A stretch of 64,000 bases of DNA from Nocardiopsis chromatogenes YIM 90109 (GTDB taxonomy: Bacteria; Actinomycetota; Actinomycetes; Streptosporangiales; Streptosporangiaceae), in contig NZ_ANBH01000130.1 of the NCBI RefSeq assembly GCF_000341185.1, positions 1,156 to 65,155 of the forward strand, read 5' to 3'. The first letter of the stretch is position 1. Each line of letters begins with the position of its first letter. A program made the position numbers and the translations under genes. Of this stretch, positions 8,186 through 17,234 are shown one piece after another. The notes beneath the pieces were generated by a model that was not told the DNA's origin, made no database searches, and was given only the letters and a program-made list of their open reading frames with translations.

Positions 8186-9199
8186 ATGCGCATCGCCGTC
8201 CTGGGCGCAGGCGCCATCGGCGCCTACGCCGGCGCCGCCCTGCACCGCGCGGGCGCCGACGTCCACCTCATCGCGCGCGGCCCCCACCTGGAGGCCATGC
8301 GGGCCCGCGGCGTCCGCGTGCTCAGCCCGCGCGGCGACTTCACCGCCCGCCCGCACGTGACCGGCGACCCGGCCGAGGTCGGCCCGGTCGACTACGTCCT
8401 GCTCGGCCTCAAGGCCCAGCACTACGCCTCCTGCGGCCCGATGCTCGCCCCCCTCATGGGCCCCGACACCGCCGTCATCGCGGCCCAGAACGGCGTCCCG
8501 TGGTGGTACTTTTACGGGTCCGGCGACCGGTGGGAGGGCCACCGGATCGAGGCGGCCGACCCCGGCGGGGCCGTCAGCGCCACCATCCCGCCCGAGCGCG
8601 CGATCGGCTGTGTCGTCTACGCCGCCACCGCCATCGAGCGGCCCGGGGTCATCCGCCACATGGAGGGCACCCGCTTCTCCATCGGCGAGCCCGACCGCTC
8701 CCTGTCCCCCCGCTGCACCGCGTTCTCCGAGGCGATGACCGCAGGCGGCCTGAAGTGCCCGGTCGAGAACGACCTCAGGGAGGACGTGTGGGTGAAGCTG
8801 ATGGGCAACGTCACCTTCAACCCGCTCAGCGCGCTGACCCGCTCGACCATGGCCCAGATCTGCGCGTTCCCCGACACCCGCACCGCCGCCGAACTGATGA
8901 TGCGCGAGACCCTCGACGTCGCCGGGCGCCTCGGCGTGCACACCTCCATCTCGATCGACCGGCGCATGGCGGGCGCGGAGCGCGCGGGCGACCACCGCAC
9001 CTCGACGCTGCACGACGTGGAGCGCGGGCGGCCGATGGAGCTCGACGTCATCCTGGGCGCGGTCGTGGAGCTGGCCGACCTCACCGGGGCCGACGCCCCG
9101 ACGCTGCGCACGGTCAACGCCCTGGCCAGCCTGCTCAACGAGCGCCTGGACGAAGGGGCGGTGCAGCCCCGGGCCGCCGAGGGCGCGGCGGCGGGCTGA
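8186..9199 (+). CDS. Ketopantoate reductase (PanE/ApbA)-like NADPH-dependent reductase
   Basis: A 337-residue oxidoreductase of the 2-dehydropantoate 2-reductase fold. The Rossmann motif GAGAIGAYAG is at residues 7-16, the catalytic Lys/Asn region appears as EDVWVKLMGNVTFNPLSALT, and the C-terminal helical domain ends near ASLLNERLDEG. The real pantothenate enzyme usually sits elsewhere. Here the gene lies between a GntR gene and formate dehydrogenase genes and carries the same palindrome, so the substrate may be another 2-oxo acid linked to that pathway (inference). ATG at 8186 with AGAAGGGA upstream. Confidence 0.82.
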   Translation: MRIAVLGAGAIGAYAGAALHRAGADVHLIARGPHLEAMRARGVRVLSPRGDFTARPHVTGDPAEVGPVDYVLLGLKAQHYASCGPMLAPLMGPDTAVIAAQNGVPWWYFYGSGDRWEGHRIEAADPGGAVSATIPPERAIGCVVYAATAIERPGVIRHMEGTRFSIGEPDRSLSPRCTAFSEAMTAGGLKCPVENDLREDVWVKLMGNVTFNPLSALTRSTMAQICAFPDTRTAAELMMRETLDVAGRLGVHTSISIDRRMAGAERAGDHRTSTLHDVERGRPMELDVILGAVVELADLTGADAPTLRTVNALASLLNERLDEGAVQPRAAEGAAAG

Positions 9200-9361
9200 C
9201 CGGAGGACCGGCCCCGCGCGCATCGGCCGGAACGGCACCCCCTCCCCCGGCTGCGACCGGGGCGCCGATGCCCTGAGCGGGCGGCGGAAGGCGGGGGAAG
9301 AAGGAGGGCGGGCCGCCGCCACCCACCCTCCCCCCTTGCCGCCACCCCCGAACGGTTGAAT

Positions 9362-9373
9362 ACTGTAGACAGT
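9362..9373. promoter_or_regulatory. Candidate GntR operator 3
   Basis: ACTGTAGACAGT, a near-perfect palindrome (the central AG is the only asymmetry) 63 bases before the ATG of the formate dehydrogenase catalytic gene. Confidence 0.6.
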
Positions 9374-9436
9374 CACCATCGATCGACCCTGCCCGCCGCA
9401 CACCTGGACGACCCCTCCCACCCCTGCGAGGCAACG

Positions 9437-11398
9437 ATGCGATCGGACCGGCGGAATTCCGCCTACCAACGACTCACCCAACCGCTCGTCCGCGAGGGCG
9501 GCGGCCTGCGCCCCGCCACGTGGGACGAGGCCCTGGACCGCGCGGCCGAGGGCTTCCGCGACGCCGTGCGGCGGCACGGCCCCGACTCCTTCGCCATGCT
9601 CTCCTGCGCCCGCTCCACCAACGAGATGAACTTCATGGCGCAGAAGTTCACCCGCGCGGTGATCGGCACCAACAACGTCGACTCCTGCAACCGCACCTGC
9701 CACGCCCCGAGCGTGGCCGGGCTGGCGGCCGCGTTCGGCTCCGGGGGCGGCACCTCCTCCTACCGCGAGGTGGAGGAGACCGACCTCATCGTCATCTGGG
9801 GCGGCAACCCCCGCAACGCGCACCCGATCTTCTTCCAGCACGTGCTGAAGGGCGTGCACAACGGCGCGCGCCTGTTCGTCATCGACCCCCGCCGCACGCC
9901 CACCGCCGAGTGGGCCGACCGCTGGCTCGGCCTGAACGTAGGGACCGACATCCCCCTGGCGCACGCCGTGGGCCGGGAGATCATCCACTCGGGACTGGTC
10001 AACGAGACCTTCGTCAAGCGCGCGACGACCGGCTTCGAGGAGTACCGGGAGCTCGTCGAGCCGTGGACCCCGGCCGCGGCCGAGGCCGAGACGGGCGTCC
10101 CCGCCGAGGCGATCCGCGAGCTCGCCCACGCATTCGCCCTGGCCGAGCGCGCACAGCTGTGCTGGACCCTCGGCATCACCGAGCACCACAACGCCACCGA
10201 CAACGTGCGCGCGCTGATCAACCTCTCCCTGCTGACCGGACACGTCGGGCGCCCCGGATCGGGGCTGCAGCCGCTCCGGGGGCAGAACAACGTGCAGGGC
10301 GGCGGCGACATGGGCGCCATCCCCGACCGCCTCACCGGGTTCCAGGACATCCTCGACGACGAGTCGCGCGCGCCGTTCGAGCGCGCGTGGGACACCGCCA
10401 TCCAGCCGCGCAAGGGCAAGAACCTCACCCAGATGTTCGAGGGCATGGACGAGGGCGAGGTCAAGGCGCTCTACGTCATCGGGGAGAACCCGGTCCAGTC
10501 CGAGCCCGAGACGGAGACGACGCTGCGCCGCCTGGGGCGCCTGGACCACATGGTCGTGCAGGACATCTTCCTGACGCGGACCGCCGAGCAGGCCGACGTC
10601 GTCCTCCCGGCGAGCGCGGCCTGGTGCGAGTCGGACGGGACCTTCACCAACAGCGAGCGGCGCGTGCAGCTCGTGCGCAAGGCCGTCGACCCGCCGGAGG
10701 GGGCGCGCGACGACATCGAGATCCTGTGCGACCTGGCCGACCGCCTCGGGCACGCGTGGAAGAGGCCCACCGCCGAGGAGGTGTGGAACGAGGTCCGCTC
10801 GCTGTCCCCGATCCACCGCGGGATGACCTACACGCGGCTGGAGGAGGAGCAGGGGCTCCAGTGGCCCTGCTTCTCCGAGGACCGGACCGAGCCGTCCTAC
10901 CTGCACGGCCGCCTGTGGTCGGAGACGCCGCAGGAGCGCGGGGAGCCCGCGCCGTTCGGCATCGTGGGCCACTCCCCGCCGGTGGACCTGCTGGACGAGG
11001 AGTACCCGCTGAGGCTGACGACGGGGCGCCGCCTGGACGACTACAACACGGGCGTTCAGACGAGCGGCTTCTCGTCCCCGCTGCGGCGGGGGGAGCTGTT
11101 GGAGATGTCCCCGGAGGACGCCTCCGGTCTGGGCCTTGAGGACGGCGACGCGGTCCGCGTCTCGTCCCGGCGCGGGTCGGTGGTGGCGCCGCTGGCGGTG
11201 TCGCCGGGACTGCGGCCCGGGTTGGTGTTCATGACGTTCCACTTCCCGGACCAGGTGGACACCCAGCTCCTGACGATCGACGCCACGGACCCCATCGCGG
11301 GGACCGCCGAGTACAAAGCGGCGGCGGTGCGCGTGGAGCGCGCCGAACAGGCGCCGCAGGAGGGCGCCGAAAGCGTGGACCGGGCCCCGGTCGCGTGA
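9437..11398 (+). CDS. Formate dehydrogenase alpha subunit, molybdopterin catalytic part only
   Basis: A 653-residue molybdopterin oxidoreductase lacking the N-terminal iron-sulfur region that FdhA normally carries. It starts MRSDRRNSAYQRLTQPLVRE, exactly where the catalytic domain follows the Mo/4Fe4S domain in intact proteins. The molybdenum-ligand motif is CNRTCHAPSVAG with Cys88-His89 (Cys, not selenocysteine). Later landmarks are IWGGNPRNAHP, IDPRRTPTAEWAD, GITEHHNATDN, RGQNNVQGGGDMG and the C-terminal molydopterin-dinucleotide-binding part with TTGRRLDDYNTG. A TTG start at 9356 would run through the operator, so ATG 9437 with GCGAGG upstream is preferred. The missing N-terminal portion is encoded at 14591-15598. 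Confidence 0.9.
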   Translation: MRSDRRNSAYQRLTQPLVREGGGLRPATWDEALDRAAEGFRDAVRRHGPDSFAMLSCARSTNEMNFMAQKFTRAVIGTNNVDSCNRTCHAPSVAGLAAAFGSGGGTSSYREVEETDLIVIWGGNPRNAHPIFFQHVLKGVHNGARLFVIDPRRTPTAEWADRWLGLNVGTDIPLAHAVGREIIHSGLVNETFVKRATTGFEEYRELVEPWTPAAAEAETGVPAEAIRELAHAFALAERAQLCWTLGITEHHNATDNVRALINLSLLTGHVGRPGSGLQPLRGQNNVQGGGDMGAIPDRLTGFQDILDDESRAPFERAWDTAIQPRKGKNLTQMFEGMDEGEVKALYVIGENPVQSEPETETTLRRLGRLDHMVVQDIFLTRTAEQADVVLPASAAWCESDGTFTNSERRVQLVRKAVDPPEGARDDIEILCDLADRLGHAWKRPTAEEVWNEVRSLSPIHRGMTYTRLEEEQGLQWPCFSEDRTEPSYLHGRLWSETPQERGEPAPFGIVGHSPPVDLLDEEYPLRLTTGRRLDDYNTGVQTSGFSSPLRRGELLEMSPEDASGLGLEDGDAVRVSSRRGSVVAPLAVSPGLRPGLVFMTFHFPDQVDTQLLTIDATDPIAGTAEYKAAAVRVERAEQAPQEGAESVDRAPVA

Positions 11399-11495
11399 CC
11401 GTCCCGCCGCCCTGGTGCCGGTCCCGGGGACATCGACCAGAGGTCTCCCGGGACCGACCCCGCAGGGGGCGGGGCCGGTCCGTCGCCCGGGCGAC

Positions 11496-11536
11496 GGCGG
11501 GCCCGGGCCCCGGGATCTCCGGGCCCCGGGCCCGCC
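11496..11536 (+). terminator. Large GC hairpin after the catalytic fdh gene
   Basis: GGCGGGCCCGGG pairs with CCCGGGCCCGCC, with a further CCCGG-gatct-CCGGG inner stem. The structure starts about 100 bases after the stop codon and would end the transcript; there is no T tract. Confidence 0.55.
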
Positions 11537-12398
11537 GCTCCTGCCGATGACGGCGTCCAGGAGACCTTCGGCGGCCGCGCCCGCCTTGGGCGGGCGGCCG
11601 GAGGCGGCCCTCAGCGGCAGGGCGCCGGTCGGGGCGCCGACGCAGGGGCAGGGCCGCCCCGAGGCCGTGCCGATCACCCTGACCCGGTGGGACGGACATG
11701 CCACCACTCCAGCGGACGCGCACCTGCCGATGCGGTCGCCGAACCGTCCGGCTCCGGCCGTCGGCCACGTCCTGCGGAGAGGTGTGCCCCCGTCCGCCCG
11801 TGGCGGGGCGGGCGCCGCGCACCAGGGGCCCCGCCCGGCCTTCAGGGCCCTGAGGGACGCGGGCGCCGGGCACGGCGGCTGTTCAGTCACTCGACCGGAT
11901 CAGGCCCATCCACCGGTCGTCCCCCGCCCACGGGCACTGTCCGGACTCCCGCAGGACCACCGACCGGCAGCGCCGGTGGCGGCCGCCGGGGCACGTCCGC
12001 GGGACTTCCATCCGGCCGGGTCGGCCCGCCGGATACGGCTCCAGAGCGGACCGGGCCGCCTTCAATGCCCTGGCCTGCGATCCGCCCTTCGGCTGCCGGC
12101 CGGGACCCGCCCGCCCAATGCGGCCGCAGTCGGCAGAGGTGACACCGCTCCAGCGGAAGCGACCCTCCAGACGCGGACCGGATCCGCCCCGGAGCCGCAA
12201 CGACCGTGGCGACCCTGCCGGGCGGAAACCGCGACCCCGGCGGACACGCCTCGGAGGGAACCGGACCGCGCCAGAGCACACGACCACGGCACGGTCGCGA
12301 GGCCGTCGCCGCGCCCGTTCACAGGCGCCCGGCGCCCCCCGGGGGAAATGCCTCCCGGCGGCTCCAGACGGGGGGTTGTCCCCGGCCGAGCGAAGGCA

Positions 12399-12416
12399 TA
12401 CTGTAGCCCGTATACA
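12399..12416. promoter_or_regulatory. Diverged GntR-type site before the NuoEF gene
   Basis: TACTGTAGCCCGTATACA: the left half matches the TACTGTA half-site of the three palindromes, and the right half TATACA matches TATACAGT in part but is offset. It lies 100 bases before the GTG start. Weaker than the other sites. Confidence 0.35.
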
Positions 12417-12515
12417 AAATCCTGTGACGTAGACCACGGACAGCCGCGCGAACAGCCACCGCGCCACCGCCCGCCCGCGCGCGGGCGCCCACACAGTGAA
12501 AGGTGAGCGGGGAAC

Positions 12516-14594
12516 GTGGACCTTCAGCACCTGGACACGCCTCCGAGCGACGCCGAGCGCGCCGCCGTGGACGCCCTCCTCGGCCCGCCCGGGTCGGCCT
12601 GGGAGGGCGGCGAGCGCACCGGCGGCGACCTGCGCCGGGCCGACGGCGGACAGGCCGCACGCGGACGGCGCGACCTCCTCCTTCCCGCCCTGCACGCCGT
12701 CAACGACCGCATCGGCTGGATCAGCGAGGGCGCGCTCGGCTACATCTGCCGGCGCCTGACCGTTCCCCCGGCCGACGCCTACGGCGTCGCCTCCTTCTAC
12801 TCGATGTTCGCCCTGCACGAGCGGCCCCGGCGCGTCCTGCACGTGTGCACCGACATCGCCTGCGCCGCCAAGGGGTCGGGCCGGATCTGCCGGACCCTTG
12901 AGGAGCGCCTCGGGCCGCCCGGCCACGGGTCGGCCCCGCCTCCCGACGGCGAAGAGGGCGGGCACCGCGACGACCCCGGTGTCGCCTGGGCCGAAAGCCC
13001 CTGCCTCGGGATGTGCGAGCGCGCCCCGGCGGCGCTGGCGATCGAGGCCGGAGACCCGCCCGGGTACGCGGTCTCCGCCCCCGCCGACCCGGACGTGCTG
13101 TGCGCACCCCCTGGGCCCCGGCCCACCGGGGCGGACGGGGAGGACAGGGCGGACGGGACCGCCGCCGGACGGGCCGCTCCCCCGCCTCCCGCGTCGAGCA
13201 ACGGGCACCGGACCCCCGCGCATCCCACCACCTTCTCGCCCGACCCGCTCGCCCCCCTGCCCGCCGAGCCGCCCGCCGAGGCCGCCGTCCCCCAGGCCGG
13301 GGACACCGGCCTCCTGCTCCTCGGGCGCATCGGCGCCGTCGACCCCACCGACCTGGACTCCTACCGCGCCGCGGGCGGCTACACGGCCCTGCGCCGGGCC
13401 ATCGCCCTGGGCCCCTCGGGCGTGATCCGCGAGGTCACCGACTCCGGCCTCGTCGGACGCGGCGGGGCGGCCTTCCCGACCGGCCGCAAGTGGGCCGGGA
13501 CCGCCCAACGCCCCGAGGCGCCCCGCTACCTCGTCTGCAACGCCGACGAGAGCGAGCCGGGCACCTTCAAGGACCGCGTGCTCATGGAGGGCGACCCGTT
13601 CTCGGTCATCGAGGCCATGACCGTCGCGGGGTTCGCGATCGGGGCGGCCCGCGGCTACCTCTACATCCGCGGCGAATACCCGCTCGCGCTCTCCCGCCTG
13701 GAGAACGCCATCGCCCGCGCCCGCGCGCGCGGGCTGCTCGGGGAGGACATCCTCGGGTCCGGCTTCTCCTTCGACATCGAGATCCGCCGCGGGGCCGGGG
13801 CCTACATCTGCGGCGAGGAGACCGCGATCTTCAACTCGATCGAGGGCCTGCGCGGGGAGCCGCGCAGCAAGCCCCCCTTCCCCGTCGAGCGCGGGGTGTT
13901 CGGCCGCCCGACCGCCGTCAACAACGTCGAGACGCTCGTGAACGTCCTTCCGATCGTGCAGATGGGCGGGCCCGCCTACGCGCGCATCGGCACCGGGTCC
14001 TCCACCGGCCCCAAACTCTTCTGCGTGTCGGGGACCGTCGCGCGCCCCGGCGTCTACGAGGTGCCGTTCGGTGCCACGTTGCGCGACCTCGTCGGCCTCG
14101 CCAACACCGGCGCCGCGTCGCCCCCCGAGCCGCGCGCGGTCCTCCTCGGCGGGGCGGCCGGAGGGTTCCTGCGCGGCGACGAGCTGGACGTGCCCCTCAC
14201 CTTCGAGGGGGCCAGGGAGGCCGGGACCACCCTGGGCTCGGGCGTCGTCCTGGTCCTCGACGACACCGTGGACCTGCCCGCGGTCCTCGTCCGCATCGCC
14301 GCCTTCTTCCGCGACGAGTCGTGCGGACAGTGCGTGCCCTGCCGGGTCGGCACCGTCCGCCAGGAGGAGGCCCTGGCGCGGCTGTCCGGCGGCACCGGAG
14401 ACGGGTCCGACATCGCCCTCCTGCGCGACGTGGGTGCGGCCATGCGCGACGCGTCCATCTGCGGCCTCGGGCAGACGGCCTGGAACGCGGTCGAGTCGGC
14501 GATCGACCGGCTCGGGGTGTTCGCGGACGCGCCGACCCGAAGGACCCTGCCCCTGACCGCCGCCGCCCCGTCGACCACGAAGGAGGCGCCGTGA
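12516..14594 (+). CDS. NuoE-NuoF fusion, NADH-binding subunit of formate dehydrogenase
   Basis: A 692-residue fusion that passes electrons between FdhA and NAD. Residues about 30-195 are a NuoE-like thioredoxin-fold [2Fe-2S] domain: VCTDIACAAKG and SPCLGMCERAP hold the four Cys ligands. A Pro/Gly/Asp linker (about 195-265) follows. Residues about 270-692 are NuoF-like: RGGAAFPTGRKW (FMN), CNADESEPGTFKDR, GAGAYICGEETA (NADH) and the cluster motif SCGQCVPCRVG with a distal Cys in ASICGLGQ. Separate subunits are more usual. GTG at 12516 follows AAAGGTGAGC. Its stop overlaps the next gene's GTG, so the two are translated together. Confidence 0.92.
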   Translation: MDLQHLDTPPSDAERAAVDALLGPPGSAWEGGERTGGDLRRADGGQAARGRRDLLLPALHAVNDRIGWISEGALGYICRRLTVPPADAYGVASFYSMFALHERPRRVLHVCTDIACAAKGSGRICRTLEERLGPPGHGSAPPPDGEEGGHRDDPGVAWAESPCLGMCERAPAALAIEAGDPPGYAVSAPADPDVLCAPPGPRPTGADGEDRADGTAAGRAAPPPPASSNGHRTPAHPTTFSPDPLAPLPAEPPAEAAVPQAGDTGLLLLGRIGAVDPTDLDSYRAAGGYTALRRAIALGPSGVIREVTDSGLVGRGGAAFPTGRKWAGTAQRPEAPRYLVCNADESEPGTFKDRVLMEGDPFSVIEAMTVAGFAIGAARGYLYIRGEYPLALSRLENAIARARARGLLGEDILGSGFSFDIEIRRGAGAYICGEETAIFNSIEGLRGEPRSKPPFPVERGVFGRPTAVNNVETLVNVLPIVQMGGPAYARIGTGSSTGPKLFCVSGTVARPGVYEVPFGATLRDLVGLANTGAASPPEPRAVLLGGAAGGFLRGDELDVPLTFEGAREAGTTLGSGVVLVLDDTVDLPAVLVRIAAFFRDESCGQCVPCRVGTVRQEEALARLSGGTGDGSDIALLRDVGAAMRDASICGLGQTAWNAVESAIDRLGVFADAPTRRTLPLTAAAPSTTKEAP

Positions 14595-15598
14595 CCGCCG
14601 CACCTGAGACCCCCGCCCCCTCCCCCGCCGGACCGGTCCCCCTGGCGCCCCCGCGCCGCCTGGTCGGGGTCACCGTGGACGGCGAGGAGCTCCGCGTCCC
14701 CGAGGGCTCGACGCTCCTCGACGCCTGCGAGGCCAAGGGGGTCGACGTCCCGACCCTCTGCTACGGCGACACCCTCACACCGCGCAACGCCTGCCGGGTG
14801 TGCGTGGTCGAGGTCGAGGGCGCGCGCACGCTCGCCCCGGCGTGCTCGCGCAAGGCCGAGGAGGGGATGAGCGTCCTCACCGACTCCGAGCGCGTGCGGC
14901 ACAGTCGCAGGCTCGTCCTGGAGCTGCTCGGATCGTCGGTCGACCTGTCCACCACGCCGGGCGTCCCGGAGTGGAACGAGCGCTACGACGCCGAGCCGGA
15001 CCGGTTCGGCCCGCGCGCCGAACCCGCCCCGCTGGGCGAGCGCGACGCGCGCCACGCCGGGGAGCACGGCCCGGTGGACGGGGCGGCCGCCGCGACCGTC
15101 GAGCAGCCCGCCAAGGACGACAACGACCTCTACGTGCGCGACTACGGCAAGTGCATCATGTGCTACAAGTGCGTGGACGCGTGCGGCGAGCAGTGGCAGA
15201 ACACCTTCGCCATCGGCATCGCCGGGCGCGGGTTCGACGCGCGGGTGTCCACCGAGTTCGACGTCGGGCTCCCGGACTCGGCGTGTGTGTACTGCGGGAA
15301 CTGCATCGAGGTCTGCCCCACCGGGGCGCTGTCGTTCGCCACCGAGTTCGACATGCGCCGGGAGGGGACCTGGGACGAGGAGCGGCAGACCCAGACGACG
15401 ACCGTGTGCACCTACTGCGGGGTGGGCTGCAACGTCACCCTGCACGTCCAGGACGGTGAGATCGTCAAGACCAGTTCGCCGCACGACAACCCCGTGACGC
15501 ACGGCAACCTGTGCATCAAGGGGCGGTTCGGGTACCAGCACGTGCAGAACGCACCCGGAAGGGATCAGGGGCGCGGCGGCGGGGAGACAATGGAGTGA
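14591..15598 (+). CDS. Iron-sulfur half of formate dehydrogenase alpha subunit
   Basis: A 335-residue protein made of the N-terminal modules of FdhA/NuoG. Residues about 25-105 are a [2Fe-2S] domain (TLCYGDTLTPRNACRVC, first Cys at about 57). Residues about 185-260 hold two 4Fe-4S motifs (CIMCYKCVDACGEQW and CVYCGNCIEVCPTGAL). Residues 273-325 are the Mo/4Fe4S domain (VCTYCGVGCNV and GNLCIKGRFGYQHV). It then stops after a short polar tail, just where the molybdopterin domain should begin; that domain is the separate upstream gene at 9437. GTG at 14591 overlaps the fusion gene's TGA and follows AAGGAGG. Confidence 0.9.
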   Translation: MTAAPETPAPSPAGPVPLAPPRRLVGVTVDGEELRVPEGSTLLDACEAKGVDVPTLCYGDTLTPRNACRVCVVEVEGARTLAPACSRKAEEGMSVLTDSERVRHSRRLVLELLGSSVDLSTTPGVPEWNERYDAEPDRFGPRAEPAPLGERDARHAGEHGPVDGAAAATVEQPAKDDNDLYVRDYGKCIMCYKCVDACGEQWQNTFAIGIAGRGFDARVSTEFDVGLPDSACVYCGNCIEVCPTGALSFATEFDMRREGTWDEERQTQTTTVCTYCGVGCNVTLHVQDGEIVKTSSPHDNPVTHGNLCIKGRFGYQHVQNAPGRDQGRGGGETME

Positions 15599-15654
15599 AC
15601 CGGTCCCGGGCATGAGAACCGGGACGGGCGCGACGCCAGAAAGGCAGAGGGCTC

Positions 15655-16515
15655 ATGGGACGCGTGACCACCCGCGAGAAGGTGCTGCGGATCCGCGGCG
15701 CGGCCTCGGACGACCGCGCCGACACCCTCGTCGTCGAGGAACCGCTGGAGATCCGCTTCGGCGGAGCGCCGCTGACGGTCACGATGCGCACCCCCGGTGA
15801 CGACTTCGACCTGGCGGCGGGGTTCCTGGCCAGCGAGGGGGTGCTGGCCGGCGCCGAGGACCTGGAGTCGATCCGCTACTGCGCCGGAGCGACGGCGGAC
15901 GGGTCCAACACCTACAACGTGCTGGACGTGGCCGCGGCGCCGCACGTGCCGCCGCCGGACACATCGCTGGAACGCAACTTCTACACGACCTCCTCGTGCG
16001 GGCTGTGCGGCAAGGCCTCGATCGACGCGGTGCGCACCGCGGTGCGGTGGGACGTCGCCGGGGACACCCTGGAGGTGACGCCCGAGCTGCTGGCGAGCCT
16101 GCCGGACCGGCTGCGCGAGGCCCAGCGGGTGTTCGACCGCACGGGCGGTCTGCACGCGGCGGGGCTGTTCGACACGGACGGAAACCTGCTGTGCCTGAGA
16201 GAGGACGTCGGGCGGCACAACGCGGTCGACAAACTGGTGGGCTGGGCCCTGCGCCAGGGGATGCTCCCGCTGCGCAACACCGTCCTGATGGTGTCGGGGC
16301 GGGCATCGTTCGAGCTGGTGCAGAAGGCCCTGATGGCGGGGGTGCCCGCGCTGGCCGCCGTATCGGCCCCATCGTCCCTGGCGGTCGAACTGGCCCGGGA
16401 GCACGGCCTGACCCTGGTCGGCTTCCTGAGGGGGGACTCCATGAACGTCTACGCCGGCCGGAACAGGATCACCCTGGAGACGGCGTCCCCGACGCCTATG
16501 GCGGCCCCGAGGTGA
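15655..16515 (+). CDS. fdhD: Formate dehydrogenase sulfur carrier protein FdhD
   Basis: A 286-residue FdhD. The protein passes sulfur from a cysteine desulfurase to the molybdenum cofactor of formate dehydrogenase. Conserved stretches are EEPLEIRFGG, the active Cys pair SCGLCGK (Cys115 and Cys118), REDVGRHNAVDKLVGWAL, VSGRASFELVQKALMAGVP and the C-terminal GDSMNVYAG. ATG at 15655 follows GAAAGGCAGAGG. It lies 56 bases after the iron-sulfur half gene and is followed by a strong terminator, so it is probably the last gene of that operon. Confidence 0.96.
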   Translation: MGRVTTREKVLRIRGAASDDRADTLVVEEPLEIRFGGAPLTVTMRTPGDDFDLAAGFLASEGVLAGAEDLESIRYCAGATADGSNTYNVLDVAAAPHVPPPDTSLERNFYTTSSCGLCGKASIDAVRTAVRWDVAGDTLEVTPELLASLPDRLREAQRVFDRTGGLHAAGLFDTDGNLLCLREDVGRHNAVDKLVGWALRQGMLPLRNTVLMVSGRASFELVQKALMAGVPALAAVSAPSSLAVELAREHGLTLVGFLRGDSMNVYAGRNRITLETASPTPMAAPR

Positions 16516-16539
16516 CCCCCCGGCCGGGCCGGTAGACGC

Positions 16540-16583
16540 GGAACCGGTCGGCGCCACCACAGCCCCCTGCGCCGGCCGGTTCC
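16540..16583 (+). terminator. Terminator hairpin after fdhD
   Basis: GGAACCGGTCGGCGC pairs with GCGCCGGCCGGTTCC: 15 base pairs with one G-T wobble around a 14-base loop, 24 bases past the stop codon. Confidence 0.75.
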
Positions 16584-16690
16584 GACAGTTCGGGCACTGC
16601 GCCGCTTCCCCGTGGCACAGCTCCGCGCAAGAATGCGACGCGGAACAAGAAGTCCCCCATATAGGACATTTTTCAGGTTCCGCCCAAATA

Positions 16691-16710
16691 ACATTCATTC
16701 ACATTCATTC
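16691..16710. repeat. Tandem 10-mer in an AT-rich patch
   Basis: Two exact head-to-tail copies of ACATTCATTC inside the lowest-GC stretch of this intergenic region. Could be part of a promoter or binding site; no gene assignment. Confidence 0.6.
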
Positions 16711-17234
16711 CCCCTATCCCGCCCCTCCGGGCCGATCGGAACACCGATTCCCGTGCGGCCCCGTGGCCGAATCGCGCCATCCTTGGGCCGAGGTGGGCGA
16801 CGAGGCCCGGATCGTCATCGACGACCCGTTCCTCGGTCCCGGGACGGAGACGGCTGACGGTGGCACCGGGGGACCGAGCGCAGGGGGCCGACGGAACAGG
16901 CAGCCCCGCAGGCCGGGCGCGGGCGGCGGGGAGGCACCCGTGAGCGGGGTGAACCGCAGGCGACGGCGCGATCCGGCTGGCCTGCGCCGTCCGGTGATGC
17001 TCCCCGGGCCCGGGAGACCGGCCCGGAAGACCGGTCAGGGAGGACACCGCTGCGCCGACGCCGCTCGGTTCCGACGGCCGCCCTCCCGGCCCGGCGCCCA
17101 CCGCGTCCCGGCGTCGCGCTCGCCGACCGGCCTCTCTCCTGACGGTGTCGGGGAGGAGCCGCCGCCACGACGAATCCTCCCGGTCCGGACGATCGCGGCG
17201 GGCGCCCATGGGCGCTCACGGGAGCCCGGCGGCC

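Larger units (their letters stand above)
11399..12515. other. 1.1-kb region without a convincing gene
   Basis: Between the catalytic formate dehydrogenase gene and the NuoEF fusion. Open frames exist on both strands but are the Arg/Pro/Gly-rich frames expected from GC-rich noncoding DNA, with no domain or plausible start. It holds a strong hairpin at the left end and a diverged operator plus lower-GC promoter-like DNA at about 12395-12435. The middle contains several loosely similar GC-rich segments but no clean repeat. Confidence 0.55.
16516..17234. other. 0.7-kb intergenic region
   Basis: Holds the fdhD terminator, an AT-richer patch (about 16625-16715) that stands out against its surroundings and contains a tandem 10-mer, and a GCGCCCATGGGCGC palindrome at 17202-17215. 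Open frames here are Arg/Pro/Gly-rich and not protein-like. Confidence 0.5.

Noticed and set aside
7853-11890. 1,345-codon minus-strand open frame opposite the PanE-like and fdh genes
   Set aside because: Covers two well-supported plus-strand genes and two intergenic operators; composition is that of a shadow frame.
11415-12506. Long open frame on the plus strand inside the fdh intergenic region
   Set aside because: Composition is Pro/Arg/Gly/Ala filler typical of GC-rich noncoding frames. No domain, and it runs through the operator and promoter area into the nuoEF start.
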